Shown: positions 50,101 through 62,430, counted from the stretch's first letter. The stretch is 64,000 nucleotides of DNA from Lepidurus packardi (GCA_023053545.1 JAKZAN010000047.1:124001-188000); one strand, 5' to 3'. Notes: generated from the letters alone by a model not told the origin. Numbers and translations: made by a program.

Positions 50101-52142
50101 GTAAGGAATTAATTCAGTCCGTAAGGAATTAATTAAGTTCGTAAGGAATTAATTAAGTCCGTAAGGAATTAATTCAGTCCGTAAGGAATTATTTCAGTCC
50201 GTAATTAATTAATTCATTCCTTACGGAATTAATTAAGTCCATAAGGAATTAATTTTGTCTGTAAGGATTTAATTAAGTCCGTAATGAATTAATTCAGTCC
50301 GTAAGGAATAACTTCAGTACGTAAGGAAATAATTCAGTCCGTAATGGATTAATTCAGTACGTAAGGAATTAATTCAGTCCGTAAGGAATTAATTCAGTCC
50401 GTAAGGAATAAGTTCAGTACGTAAGGAATTAATTCAGTCCGTAATGGATTAATTAAGTCCGTAATGAATTAATTCAGTCCGTAAGGAATTAATAAAATCC
50501 GTACGGAATTTATTCAGACAGTAAGGAATTAATTCAGTCCGTAAGGAATTAATTCAGTCCGTAAGGAATTAATTCGGTCCCTAAGGAATTAATTCAGTCC
50601 GTAAGGAATTATTTCAGTCCGTAATTAATTCATTCATTCCTTACGGAATTAATTAAGTCCATAAGGAATTAATTTAGTCTGTAAGGATTTAATTAAGTCC
50701 ATAATGAATTAATTCAGTCCGGAAGGAATAATTTCAGTACGTAAGGAAATAATTCAGTCCGTAATGGATTAATTAAGTCCGTAATGAATTAATTTAAGTC
50801 CGTAAGGAATTAATAAAATCCGTACGGAATTAATTCAGACCGTAAGGAATTAATTCAGTCCGTAATTAATTAATTCAGTCCGTAAGGAATTAATTCAGTC
50901 AGTAAGGAATTAATTCAGTCCGTAAAGAATTAATTCAGTCCGTAAATAATTAATTCAGTTCGAAATGAATTAATTCAGTCCCTAAGGAATTAATTCAGTC
51001 CGTAAAGAATTATTTCAGTCCGTAAGGAATAATTTCAGTACGTAAGGAAATAATTCATTCCGTAATGGATTAATTAAGTCCGTAATGAATTAATTTAAGT
51101 CCGTAAGGAATTAATAAAATCCGTACGGAATTAATTCAGACCGTAAGGAATTAATTCAGTCCGTAAGGAATTAATTCAGTCCGTAAGGAATTAATTCAGT
51201 CAGTAAGGAATTAATTCAGTCCGTAAAGAATTAATTCAGTCCGTAAATAATTAATTCAGTTCGAAATGAATTAATTAAGTCCATAAGGAATTAATTCAGT
51301 CTGTAAGGATTTAATTAAGTCCGTAATGAATTAATTCAGTCCGTAATGAATTAATTCAGTCCGTAAGGAATAAATTCAGTCCGTAAGGTATTAATTCAGT
51401 CCGTATGAAATTAATTCAGTCCGTAAGGAATTCATTCAGTCCGTAAGGAATTCATTCAGTGAGAAAAGAATTCAATCAATCTTAAAGAATTAATTCAGTC
51501 CGTAAGGAACTAATTCAGTCCGTAAGGAATTAATTCAGTCCGTAAGGAATTAATTAAGTTCGTAAGGAATTAATTAAGTCCGTAAGGAATTAATTCAGTC
51601 CGTAAGGAATTATTTCAGTCCGTAATTAATTAATTCATTCCTTACGGAATTAATTAAGTCCATAAGGAATTAATTTAGTCTGTAAGGATTTAATTAAGTC
51701 CGTAATGAATTAATTCAGTCCGTAAGGAATAACTTCAGTACGTAAGGAAATAATTCAGTCCGTAATGGATTAATTCAGTACGTAAGGAATTAATTCAGTC
51801 CGTAAGGAATTAATTCAGTCCGTAAGGAATAAGTTCAGTACGTAAGGAATTAATTCAGTCCGTAATGGATTAATTAAGTCCGTAATGAATTAATTCAGTC
51901 CGTAAGGAATTAATAAAATCCGTACGGAATTTATTCAGACAGTAAGGAGTTAATTCAGTCCGTAAGGAATTAATTCAGTCCGTAAGGAATTAATTCAGTC
52001 CGTAATGGATTAATTAAGTCCGTAATGAATTAATTTAAGTCCGTAAGGAATTAATAAAATCCGTACGGAATTAATTCAGACCGTAAGGAATTAATTCAGT
52101 CCGTAAGGAATTAATTCAGTCCGTAAGGAATTAATTCAGTCA
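50101..52142 (+). repeat. 2,042-bp tandem duplication, copy 2
   Basis: Second copy, with GTAATTAATT at 50863 and TTCATTCCG near 51055 as private variants. Hairpin cores at 50219, 50639 and 51640. Its right part is itself duplicated at an offset of 940. Confidence 0.9.
51061..51839 (+). repeat. Segment duplicated at an offset of 940 bp, copy 1
   Basis: Matches 52001-52779: GTAAATAATT 51242/52182, GAGAAAAG 51461/52401, hairpin core 51640/52580. Divergence at 51840 (AAGTTCAGTA against AAGTTCAGTC at 52780) marks the joint with the next HOR. Confidence 0.86.
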
Positions 52143-52779
52143 GTAAGGAATTAATTCAGTCCGTAAAGAATTAATTCAGTCCGTAAATAATTAATTCAGT
52201 TCGAAATGAATTAATTAAGTCCATAAGGAATTAATTCAGTCTGTAAGGATTTAATTAAGTCCGTAATGAATTAATTCAGTCCGTAATGAATTAATTCAGT
52301 CCGTAAGGAATAAATTCAGTCCGTAAGGTATTAATTCAGTCCGTATGAAATTAATTCAGTCCGTAAGGAATTCATTCAGTCCGTAAGGAATTCATTCAGT
52401 GAGAAAAGAATTCAATCAATCTTAAAGAATTAATTCAGTCCGTAAGGAACTAATTCAGTCCGTAAGGAATTAATTCAGTCCGTAAGGAATTAATTAAGTT
52501 CGTAAGGAATTAATTAAGTCCGTAAGGAATTAATTCAGTCCGTAAGGAATTATTTCAGTCCGTAATTAATTAATTCATTCCTTACGGAATTAATTAAGTC
52601 CATAAGGAATTAATTTAGTCTGTAAGGATTTAATTAAGTCCGTAATGAATTAATTCAGTCCGTAAGGAATAACTTCAGTACGTAAGGAAATAATTCAGTC
52701 CGTAATGGATTAATTCAGTACGTAAGGAATTAATTCAGTCCGTAAGGAATTAATTCAGTCCGTAAGGAATAAGTTCAGT
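52001..52779 (+). repeat. Segment duplicated at an offset of 940 bp, copy 2
   Basis: Second copy of 51061-51839, partly within the second 2,042-bp unit. It shows that the 940-bp event was layered on the 2,042-bp one. Confidence 0.86.
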
Positions 52780-53880
52780 CCGTAAGGAATTAATTCAGTT
52801 CGTAAGGAATTAATTCGGTCCCTAAGGAATTAATTCAGTCCGTAAGGAATTATTTCAGTCCGTAATTAATTCATTCATTCCTTACGGAATTAATTAAGTC
52901 CATAAGGAATTAATTTAGTCTGTAAGGACTTAATTAAGTCCGTAATGAATTAATTTAGTCCGGAAGGAATAATTTCAGTACGTAAGGAAATAATTCAGTC
53001 CGTAATGGATTAATTAAGTCCGTAATGAATTAATTTAAGTCCGTAAGGAATTAATAAAATCCGTACGGAATTAATTCAGACCGTAAGGAATTAATTCAGT
53101 CCGTAAGGAATTAATTCAGTCCGTAAGGAATTAATTCAGTCAGTAAGGAATTAATTCAGTCCGTAAAGAATTAATTCAGTCCGTAAATAATTAATTCAGT
53201 TCGAAATGAATTAATTAAGTCCATAAGGAATTAATTCAGTCTGTAAGGATTTAATTAAGTCCGTAATGAATTAATTCAGTCCGTAATGAATTAATTCAGT
53301 CCGTAAGGAATTAATTCAGTCCGTAAGGTATTAATTCAGTCCGTAAGGAATAAGTTCAGTACGTAAGGAATTAATTCAGTCCGTAATCGATTAATTAAGT
53401 CCGTAATGAATTAATTAAGTTCGTAAGGAATTAATTAAGTCCGTAAGGAATTAATTCAGTCCGTAAGGAATTATTTCAGTCCGTAATTAATTAATTCATT
53501 CCTTACGGAATTAATTAAGTCCATAAGGAATTAATTTAGTCTGTAAGGATTTAATTAAGTCCGTAATGAATTAATTCAGTCCGTAAGGAATAACTTCAGT
53601 ACGTAAGGAAATAATTCAGTCCGTAATGGATTAATTCAGTACGTAAGGAATTAATTCAGTCCGTAAGGAATTAATTCAGTCCGTAAGGAATAAGTTCAGT
53701 ACGTAAGGAATTAATTCAGTCCGTAATGGATTAATTAAGTCCGTAATGAATTAATTCAGTCCGTAAGGAATTAATAAAATCCGTACGGAATTTATTCAGA
53801 CAGTAAGGAATTAATTCAGTCCGTAAGGAATTAATTCAGTCCGTAAGGAATTAATTCAGTCCGTAAGGAATTAATTCAGT
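52780..53880 (+). repeat. 1,101-bp tandem HOR, copy 1
   Basis: Landmarks recur every 1,101 bp: CGGAAGG 52961/54062/55163, TCGAAATG 53201/54302/55403, hairpin cores 52880/53981/55082 and 53501/54602. The unit is 55 x 20 + 1 because of one 21-bp monomer. This copy has T at 52956 (TTTAGTCCGG) where the next two have C. Confidence 0.9.
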
Positions 53881-54981
53881 CCGTAAGGAATTAATTCAGT
53901 TCGTAAGGAATTAATTCGGTCCCTAAGGAATTAATTCAGTCCGTAAGGAATTATTTCAGTCCGTAATTAATTCATTCATTCCTTACGGAATTAATTAAGT
54001 CCATAAGGAATTAATTTAGTCTGTAAGGACTTAATTAAGTCCGTAATGAATTAATTCAGTCCGGAAGGAATAATTTCAGTACGTAAGGAAATAATTCAGT
54101 CCGTAATGGATTAATTAAGTCCGTAATGAATTAATTTAAGTCCGTAAGGAATTAATAAAATCCGTACGGAATTAATTCAGACCGTAAGGAATTAATTCAG
54201 TCCGTAAGGAATTAATTCAGTCCGTAAGGAATTAATTCAGTCAGTAAGGAATTAATTCAGTCCGTAAAGAATTAATTCAGTCCGTAAATAATTAATTCAG
54301 TTCGAAATGAATTAATTAAGTCCATAAGGAATTAATTCAGTCTGTAAGGATTTAATTAAGTCCGTAATGAATTAATTCAGTCCGTAATGAATTAATTCAG
54401 TCCGTAAGGAATTAATTCAGTCCGTAAGGTATTAATTCAGTCCGTAAGGAATAAGTTCAGTACGTAAGGAATTAATTCAGTCCGTAATCGATTAATTAAG
54501 TCCGTAATGAATTAATTAAGTTCGTAAGGAATTAATTAAGTCCGTAAGGAATTAATTCAGTCCGTAAGGAATTATTTCAGTCCGTAATTAATTAATTCAT
54601 TCCTTACGGAATTAATTAAGTCCATAAGGAATTAATTTAGTCTGTAAGGATTTAATTAAGTCCGTAATGAATTAATTCAGTCCGTAAGGAATAACTTCAG
54701 TACGTAAGGAAATAATTCAGTCCGTAATGGATTAATTCAGTACGTAAGGAATTAATTCAGTCCGTAAGGAATTAATTCAGTCCGTAAGGAATAAGTTCAG
54801 TACGTAAGGAATTAATTCAGTCCGTAATGGATTAATTAAGTCCGTAATGAATTAATTCAGTCCGTAAGGAATTAATAAAATCCGTACGGAATTTATTCAG
54901 ACAGTAAGGAATTAATTCAGTCCGTAAGGAATTAATTCAGTCCGTAAGGAATTAATTCAGTCCGTAAGGAATTAATTCAGT
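53881..54981 (+). repeat. 1,101-bp tandem HOR, copy 2
   Basis: Middle copy, with GGACTTAATT near 54026 and GTCCGGAAGG at 54059. It appears identical to the part of copy 3 that is present. Confidence 0.9.
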
Positions 54982-55616
54982 CCGTAAGGAATTAATTCAG
55001 TTCGTAAGGAATTAATTCGGTCCCTAAGGAATTAATTCAGTCCGTAAGGAATTATTTCAGTCCGTAATTAATTCATTCATTCCTTACGGAATTAATTAAG
55101 TCCATAAGGAATTAATTTAGTCTGTAAGGACTTAATTAAGTCCGTAATGAATTAATTCAGTCCGGAAGGAATAATTTCAGTACGTAAGGAAATAATTCAG
55201 TCCGTAATGGATTAATTAAGTCCGTAATGAATTAATTTAAGTCCGTAAGGAATTAATAAAATCCGTACGGAATTAATTCAGACCGTAAGGAATTAATTCA
55301 GTCCGTAAGGAATTAATTCAGTCCGTAAGGAATTAATTCAGTCAGTAAGGAATTAATTCAGTCCGTAAAGAATTAATTCAGTCCGTAAATAATTAATTCA
55401 GTTCGAAATGAATTAATTAAGTCCATAAGGAATTAATTCAGTCTGTAAGGATTTAATTAAGTCCGTAATGAATTAATTCAGTCCGTAATGAATTAATTCA
55501 GTCCGTAAGGAATTAATTCAGTCCGTAAGGTATTAATTCAGTCCGTAAGGAATAAGTTCAGTACGTAAGGAATTAATTCAGTCCGTAATCGATTAATTAA
55601 GTCCGTAATGAATTAA
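54982..55616 (+). repeat. 1,101-bp tandem HOR, partial copy 3
   Basis: Runs to about 55616, where AATTAATTCAG replaces the AATTAAGTTCG of the other copies. Confidence 0.88.
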
Positions 55617-55854
55617 TTCAGTCCGTATGAAATTAATTCAGTCCGTAAGGAATTAATTCAGTCCGTAAGGAATTATTTCAGTCCGTAATTAATTAATTCA
55701 TTCCTTACGGAATTAATTAAGTCCATAAGGAATTAATTCAGTCTGTAAGGATTTAATTAAGTCCGTAATGAATTAATTCAGTCCGTAATGAATTAATTCA
55801 GTCCGTAAGGAATTAATTAAGTCCGTAAGGAATTAATTCAGTCCGTAAGGAATT

Positions 55855-57265
55855 AATTCAGTTCGTAAGGAATTAATTCGGTCCCTAAGGAATTAATTCA
55901 GTCCGTAAGGAATTATTTCAGTCCGTAATTAATTCATTCATTCCTTACGGAATTAATTAAGTCCATAAAGAATTAATTTAGTCTGTAAGGATTTAATTAA
56001 GTCCGTAATGAATTAATTCAGTCCGTAAGGAATAATTTCAGTACGTAAGGAAATAATTCAGTCCGTAATGGATTAATTAAGTCCGTAATGAATTAATTCA
56101 GTCCGTAAGGAATTCATTCAGTCCGTAAGGAATTCATTCAGTCCGTAAGGAATAAGTTCAGTCCGTAAGGAATTAATTCAGTCCGTAATGGATTAATTAA
56201 GTCCGTAATGAATTAATTCAGTCCGTATGAAATTCATTCAGTCCGTAAGGAATTCATTCAGTGTGAAAAGAATTCAATCAATCTTAAAGAATTAATTCAG
56301 TCCGTAAGGAACTAATTCAGTCCGTAAGGAATTAATTCAGTCCGTAAGGAATTAATTAAGTCCGTAAGGAATTAATTCAGTCCGTAAGGAATTAATTCAG
56401 TCCGTAAGGAATTAATTCAGTCCGTAAGGAATTAATTCAGTGAGTATGAAATTAATTCAGTCCGTAAGGAATTCATTCAGTCCGTAAGGAATTAATTCAG
56501 TAAGAAAGGAATTAATTCAGTCCGTAATTGATTAATTCAGTACGTAAGGAATTAATTCAGTCCGTAAGGAATTAATTCAGTCCGTAAGGAATAAGTTCAG
56601 TACGTAAGGAATTAATTCAGTCCGTAATGGATTAATTAAGTCCGTAATGAATTAATTCAGTCCGTAAGGAATTAATAAAATCCGTACGGAATTTATTCAG
56701 ACAGTAAGGAATTAATTCAGTCCGTAAGGAATTAATTCAGTCCGTAAGGAATTAATTCAGTCAGTAAGGAATTAATTCAGTCCGTAAGGAATTAATTCAG
56801 TCCGTAAGGAATTAATTCAGTTCGTAAGGAATTAATTCAGTCCCTAAGGAATTAATTCAGTCCGTAAGGAATTATTTCAGTCCGTAAGGAATAATTTCAG
56901 TACGTAAGGAAATAATTCAGTCCGTAATGGATTAATTAAGTCCGTAATGAATTAATTTAAGTCCGTAAGGAATTAATAAAATCCGTACGGAATTAATTCA
57001 GACCGTAAGGAATTAATTCAGTCCGTAAGGAATTAATTCAGTCCGTAAGGAATTAATTCAGTCAGTAAGGAATTAATTCAGTCCGTAAAGAATTAATTCA
57101 GTCCGTAAATAATTAATTCAGTTCGAAATGAATTAATTAAGTCCATAAGGAATTAATTCAGTCTGTAAGGATTTAATTAAGTCCGTAATGAATTAATTCA
57201 GTCCGTAATGAATTAATTCAGTCCGTAATGAATTAATTCAGTCCGTAAGGAATTAATTCAGTCCG
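55855..57265 (+). repeat. Long-range repeat about 9.36 kb apart, copy 2
   Basis: Partner of 46490-47940. It lacks 40 bp present in copy 1 (the two GGTATT monomers near 47060-47100) and has AATTGATT near 56527 where copy 1 has AATGGATT. Confidence 0.82.
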
Positions 57266-58301
57266 TAAGGTATTAATTCAGTCCGTATGAAATTAATTCA
57301 GTCCGTAAGGAATTCATTCAGTCCGTAAGGAATTCATTCAGTCCGCAAGGAATTAATTCAGTCCGTATGAAATTAATTCAGTCCGTAAGGAATTCATTCA
57401 GTCCGTAAGGAATTCATTCAGTGAGAAAAGAATTCAATCAATCTTAAAGAATTAATTCAGTCCGTAAGGAACTAATTCAGTCCGTAAGGAATTAATTCAG
57501 TCCGTAAGGAATTAATTAAGTCCGTAAGGAATTAATTCAGTCCGTAAGGAATTAATTAAGTCCGTAAGGAATTAATTCAGTCCGTAAGGAATTATTTCAG
57601 TCCGTAATTAATTAATTCATTCCTTACGGAATTAATTAAGTCCATAAGGAATTAATTTAGTCTGTAAGGATTTAATTAAGTCCGTAATGAATTAATTCAG
57701 TCCGTAAGGAATAACTTCAGTACGTAAGGAAATAATTCAGTACGTAAGGAATTAATTCAGTCCGTAATGGATTAATTAAGTCCGTAATGAATTAATTCAG
57801 TCCGTAAGGAATTAATAAAATCCGTACGGAATTTATTCAGACAGTAAGGAATTAATTCAGTCCGTAAGGAATTAATTCAGTCCGTAAGGAATTAATTCAG
57901 TCCGTAAGGAATTAATTCAGTCCGTAAGGAATTAATTCAGTTCGTAAGGAATTAATTCGGTCCCTAAGGAATTAATTCAGTCCGTAAGGAATTATTTCAG
58001 TCCGTAATTAATTCATTCATTCCTTACGGAATTAATTAAGTCCATAAGGAATTAATTTAGTCTGTAAGGATTTAATTAAGTTCGTAATGAATTAATTCAG
58101 TCCGTAAGGAATAATTTCAGTACGTAAGGAAATAATTCAGTCCGTAATGGATTAATTAAGTCCGTAATGAATTAATTTAAGTCCGTAAGGAATTAATAAA
58201 ATCCGTACGGAATTAATTCAGACCGTAAGGAATTAATTCAGTCCGTAAGGAATTAATTCAGTCCGTAAGGAATTAATTCAATCAGTAAGGAATTAATTCA
58301 G

Positions 58302-59960
58302 TCCGTAAAGAATTAATTCAGTCCGTAAATAATTAATTCAGTTCGAAATGAATTAATTAAGTCCATAAGGAATTAATTCAGTCTGTAAGGATTTAATTAA
58401 GTCCGTTATGAATTAATTCAGTCCGTAATGAATTAATTCAGTCCGTAAGGAATTAATTCAGTCCGTAAGGTATTAATTCAGTCCGTAAGGAATAAGTTCA
58501 GTACGTAAGGAATTAATTCAGTCCGTAATCGATTAATTAAGTCCGTAATGAATTAATTCAGTCCGTATGAAATTAATTCAGTCCGTAAGGAATTAATTCA
58601 GTCCGTAAGGAATTAATTCAGTCCGTAAGGAATTATTTCAGTCCGTAATTAATTAATTCATTCCTTACGGAATTAATTAACTCCATAAGGAATTAATTCA
58701 GTCCGTAAGGAATTAATTCAGTTCGTAAGGAATTAATTCGGTCCCTAAGGAATTAATTCAGTCCGTAAGGAATTATTTCAGTCCGTAATTAATTCATTCA
58801 TTCCTTACGGAATTAATTAAGTCCATAAGGAATTAATTAAGTCCATAAGGAATTAATTCAATCTGTAAGGATTTAATTAAGTCCGTAATGAATTAATTCA
58901 GTCCGTAATGAATTAATTCAGTCCGTAAGGAATTAATTAAGTCCGTAAGGAATTAATTCAGTCCGTAAGGAATTAATTCAGTCCGTAAGGAATTAATTCA
59001 GTCCGTAAGGAATTAATTCAGTCCGTAAGGAATAAGTTCAGTACGTAAGGAATTAATTCAGTCCGTAATGGATTAATTAAGTCCGTAATGAATTAATTCA
59101 GTCCGTATGAAATTAATTCAGTCCGTAAGGAATTCATTCAGTCCGTAAGGAATTCATTCAGTCCGCAAGGAATTAATTCAGTCCGTATGAAATTAATTCA
59201 GTCCGTAAGGAATTCATTCAGTCCGTAAGGAATTCATTCAGTGAGAAAAGAATTCAATCAATCTTAAAGAATTAATTCAGTCCGTAAGGAACTAATTCAG
59301 TCCGTAAGGAATTAATTCAGTCCGTAAGGAATTAATTAAGTCCGTAAGGAATTAATTAAGTCCGTAAGGAATTAATTTAGTCCGTAAGGAATTATTTCAG
59401 TCCGTAATTAATTAATTCATTCCTTACGGAATTAATTAAGTCCATAAGGAATTAATTTAGTCTGTAAGGATTTGATTAAGTCCGTAATGAATTAATTCAG
59501 TCCGTAAGGAATAACTTCAGTACGTAAGGAAATAATTCAGTCCGTAATGGATTAATTCAGTACGTAAGGAATTAATTCAGTCCGTAAGGAATTAATTCAG
59601 TCCGTAAGGAATAAGTTCAGTACGTAAGGAATTAATTCAGTCCGTAATGGATTAATTAAGTCCGTAATGAATTAATTCAGTCCGTAAGGAATTAATAAAA
59701 TCCGTACGGAATTTATTCAGACAGTAAGGAATTAATTCAGTCCGTAAGGAATTAATTCAGTCCGTAAGGAATTAATTCAGTTCGTAAGGAATTAATTCGG
59801 TCCCTAAGGAATTAATTCAGTCCGTAAGGAATTATTTCAGTCCGTAATTAATTCATTCATTCCTTACGGAATTAATTAAGTCCATAAGGAATTAATTTAG
59901 TCTGTAAGGATTTAATTAAGTCCGTAATGAATTAATTCAGTCCGTAAGGAATTAATTCAG
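58302..59960 (+). repeat. 1,659-bp tandem duplication, copy 1
   Basis: Matches 59961-61619 at an offset of 1,659 with no difference seen: GTCCGTTATG 58401/60060, CTCCATAAGG 58681/60340, AATCTGTAAGG 58860/60519, GAGAAAAG 59243/60902, GGATTTGATT near 59468/61127. The length is 83 x 20 - 1, accounted for by the 19-bp monomer of the GAGAAAAG block. Contains four hairpin cores (58663, 58803, 59422, 59862). Confidence 0.91.
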
Positions 59961-61619
59961 TCCGTAAAGAATTAATTCAGTCCGTAAATAATTAATTCAG
60001 TTCGAAATGAATTAATTAAGTCCATAAGGAATTAATTCAGTCTGTAAGGATTTAATTAAGTCCGTTATGAATTAATTCAGTCCGTAATGAATTAATTCAG
60101 TCCGTAAGGAATTAATTCAGTCCGTAAGGTATTAATTCAGTCCGTAAGGAATAAGTTCAGTACGTAAGGAATTAATTCAGTCCGTAATCGATTAATTAAG
60201 TCCGTAATGAATTAATTCAGTCCGTATGAAATTAATTCAGTCCGTAAGGAATTAATTCAGTCCGTAAGGAATTAATTCAGTCCGTAAGGAATTATTTCAG
60301 TCCGTAATTAATTAATTCATTCCTTACGGAATTAATTAACTCCATAAGGAATTAATTCAGTCCGTAAGGAATTAATTCAGTTCGTAAGGAATTAATTCGG
60401 TCCCTAAGGAATTAATTCAGTCCGTAAGGAATTATTTCAGTCCGTAATTAATTCATTCATTCCTTACGGAATTAATTAAGTCCATAAGGAATTAATTAAG
60501 TCCATAAGGAATTAATTCAATCTGTAAGGATTTAATTAAGTCCGTAATGAATTAATTCAGTCCGTAATGAATTAATTCAGTCCGTAAGGAATTAATTAAG
60601 TCCGTAAGGAATTAATTCAGTCCGTAAGGAATTAATTCAGTCCGTAAGGAATTAATTCAGTCCGTAAGGAATTAATTCAGTCCGTAAGGAATAAGTTCAG
60701 TACGTAAGGAATTAATTCAGTCCGTAATGGATTAATTAAGTCCGTAATGAATTAATTCAGTCCGTATGAAATTAATTCAGTCCGTAAGGAATTCATTCAG
60801 TCCGTAAGGAATTCATTCAGTCCGCAAGGAATTAATTCAGTCCGTATGAAATTAATTCAGTCCGTAAGGAATTCATTCAGTCCGTAAGGAATTCATTCAG
60901 TGAGAAAAGAATTCAATCAATCTTAAAGAATTAATTCAGTCCGTAAGGAACTAATTCAGTCCGTAAGGAATTAATTCAGTCCGTAAGGAATTAATTAAGT
61001 CCGTAAGGAATTAATTAAGTCCGTAAGGAATTAATTTAGTCCGTAAGGAATTATTTCAGTCCGTAATTAATTAATTCATTCCTTACGGAATTAATTAAGT
61101 CCATAAGGAATTAATTTAGTCTGTAAGGATTTGATTAAGTCCGTAATGAATTAATTCAGTCCGTAAGGAATAACTTCAGTACGTAAGGAAATAATTCAGT
61201 CCGTAATGGATTAATTCAGTACGTAAGGAATTAATTCAGTCCGTAAGGAATTAATTCAGTCCGTAAGGAATAAGTTCAGTACGTAAGGAATTAATTCAGT
61301 CCGTAATGGATTAATTAAGTCCGTAATGAATTAATTCAGTCCGTAAGGAATTAATAAAATCCGTACGGAATTTATTCAGACAGTAAGGAATTAATTCAGT
61401 CCGTAAGGAATTAATTCAGTCCGTAAGGAATTAATTCAGTTCGTAAGGAATTAATTCGGTCCCTAAGGAATTAATTCAGTCCGTAAGGAATTATTTCAGT
61501 CCGTAATTAATTCATTCATTCCTTACGGAATTAATTAAGTCCATAAGGAATTAATTTAGTCTGTAAGGATTTAATTAAGTCCGTAATGAATTAATTCAGT
61601 CCGTAAGGAATTAATTCAG
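59961..61619 (+). repeat. 1,659-bp tandem duplication, copy 2
   Basis: Second copy; hairpin cores at 60322, 60462, 61081 and 61521. After 61619 the array reads GTAAGG where the unit would continue GTAAAG. Confidence 0.91.
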
Positions 61620-61640
61620 TCCGTAAGGAATTAATTCAGT

Positions 61641-61951
61641 CCGTAAGGAATAAGTTCAGTACGTAAGGAATTAATTCAGTCCGTAATCGATAAATTAAGT
61701 CCGTAATGAATTAATTCAGTCCGTATGAAATTAATTCAGTCCGTAAGGAATTAATTTAGTCCGTAAGGAATTAATTCAGTCCGTAAGGAATTAATTCAGT
61801 CCGTAAGGAATAAGTTCAGTACGTAAGGAATTAATTCAGTCCGTAATCGATAAATTAAGTCCGTAATGAATTAATTCAGTCCGTATGAAATTAATTCAGT
61901 CCGTAAGGAATTAATTTAGTCCGTAAGGAATTAATTCAGTCCGTAAGGAAT
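61641..61951 (+). repeat. 160-bp octamer duplicated in tandem
   Basis: Eight monomers including the otherwise unseen AATCGATAAATTAAG occur at 61641 and 61801. Homology ends at about 61951 (TTAATTC against TTATTTC). Confidence 0.88.
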
Positions 61952-62200
61952 TATTTCAGTCCGTAATTAATTAATTCATTCCTTACGGAATTAATTAAGT
62001 CCATAAGGAATTAATTCAGTCTGTAAGGATTTAATTAAGTCCGTAATGAATTAATTCAGTCCGTAAGGAATTAATTCAGTCCTTAAGGAATTAATTCAGT
62101 CCGTAAGGAATTAATTCAGTCCGTAAGGAATAAGTTCAGTACGTAAGGAATTAATTCAGTCCGTAATGGATTAATTAAGTCCGTAATGAATTAATTCAAT

Positions 62201-62239
62201 CCGTTAATCCGTAATGAATTATCCGTAATGAATAGTAAT
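62201..62239 (+). other. Scrambled junction of truncated monomers
   Basis: Three truncated monomers follow each other: CCGTTAAT (8 bp), CCGTAATGAATTAT (14 bp) and CCGTAATGAATAGTAAT (17 bp). A full AATGAATT monomer then restores the pattern. At the matching place in subarray IV (about 41340) the TTCAATCCG monomer leads directly into GTATGAAATT, so about 59 bp were inserted here, made of repeated starts of the AATGAATT monomer. It is the most irregular point in the window and separates two subarrays. Confidence 0.85.
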
Positions 62240-62430
62240 CCGTAATGAATTAATTCAGTCCGTATGAAATTAATTCAGTCCGTAAGGAATTATTTAAGGA
62301 ATTAATTCAGTCCGTAAGGAATTAATTCAGTCCGTAAGGAATTAATTCAGTCCGTAAGGAATAACTTCAGTACGTAAGGAAATAATTCAGTCCGTAATGG
62401 ATTAATTAAGTCCGTAATGAATTAATTCAG

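Larger units (their letters stand above)
46901..56260 (+). repeat. Subarray V: 2,042-, 940- and 1,101-bp tandem HORs
   Basis: Block between the two GTGTGAAAAG-type landmarks. It is made of the same variant vocabulary as subarray IV, but the 16-bp palindrome is absent and the 21-bp monomer is frequent (47631, 49040, 49990, 51090, 52030 and others). Hairpin cores come about every 400-600 bp. Confidence 0.72.
56261..62200 (+). repeat. Subarray VI: right-hand HOR block
   Basis: Continues the type 2 vocabulary, with the 1,659-bp tandem duplication at its centre. Its last part, 61961-62200, matches 41099-41340 in subarray IV (CCTTACGG 61981/41119, GTCCTTAAGG near 62080/41219, TTCAATCCG 62196/41335). 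Confidence 0.72.

Noticed and set aside
1264-61988. True strand inversion at each CCTTACGG site
   Set aside because: The module keeps the 20-bp register, and each half is only a few substitutions from the forward monomer. The array on both sides keeps the same orientation, so an inversion is not needed.
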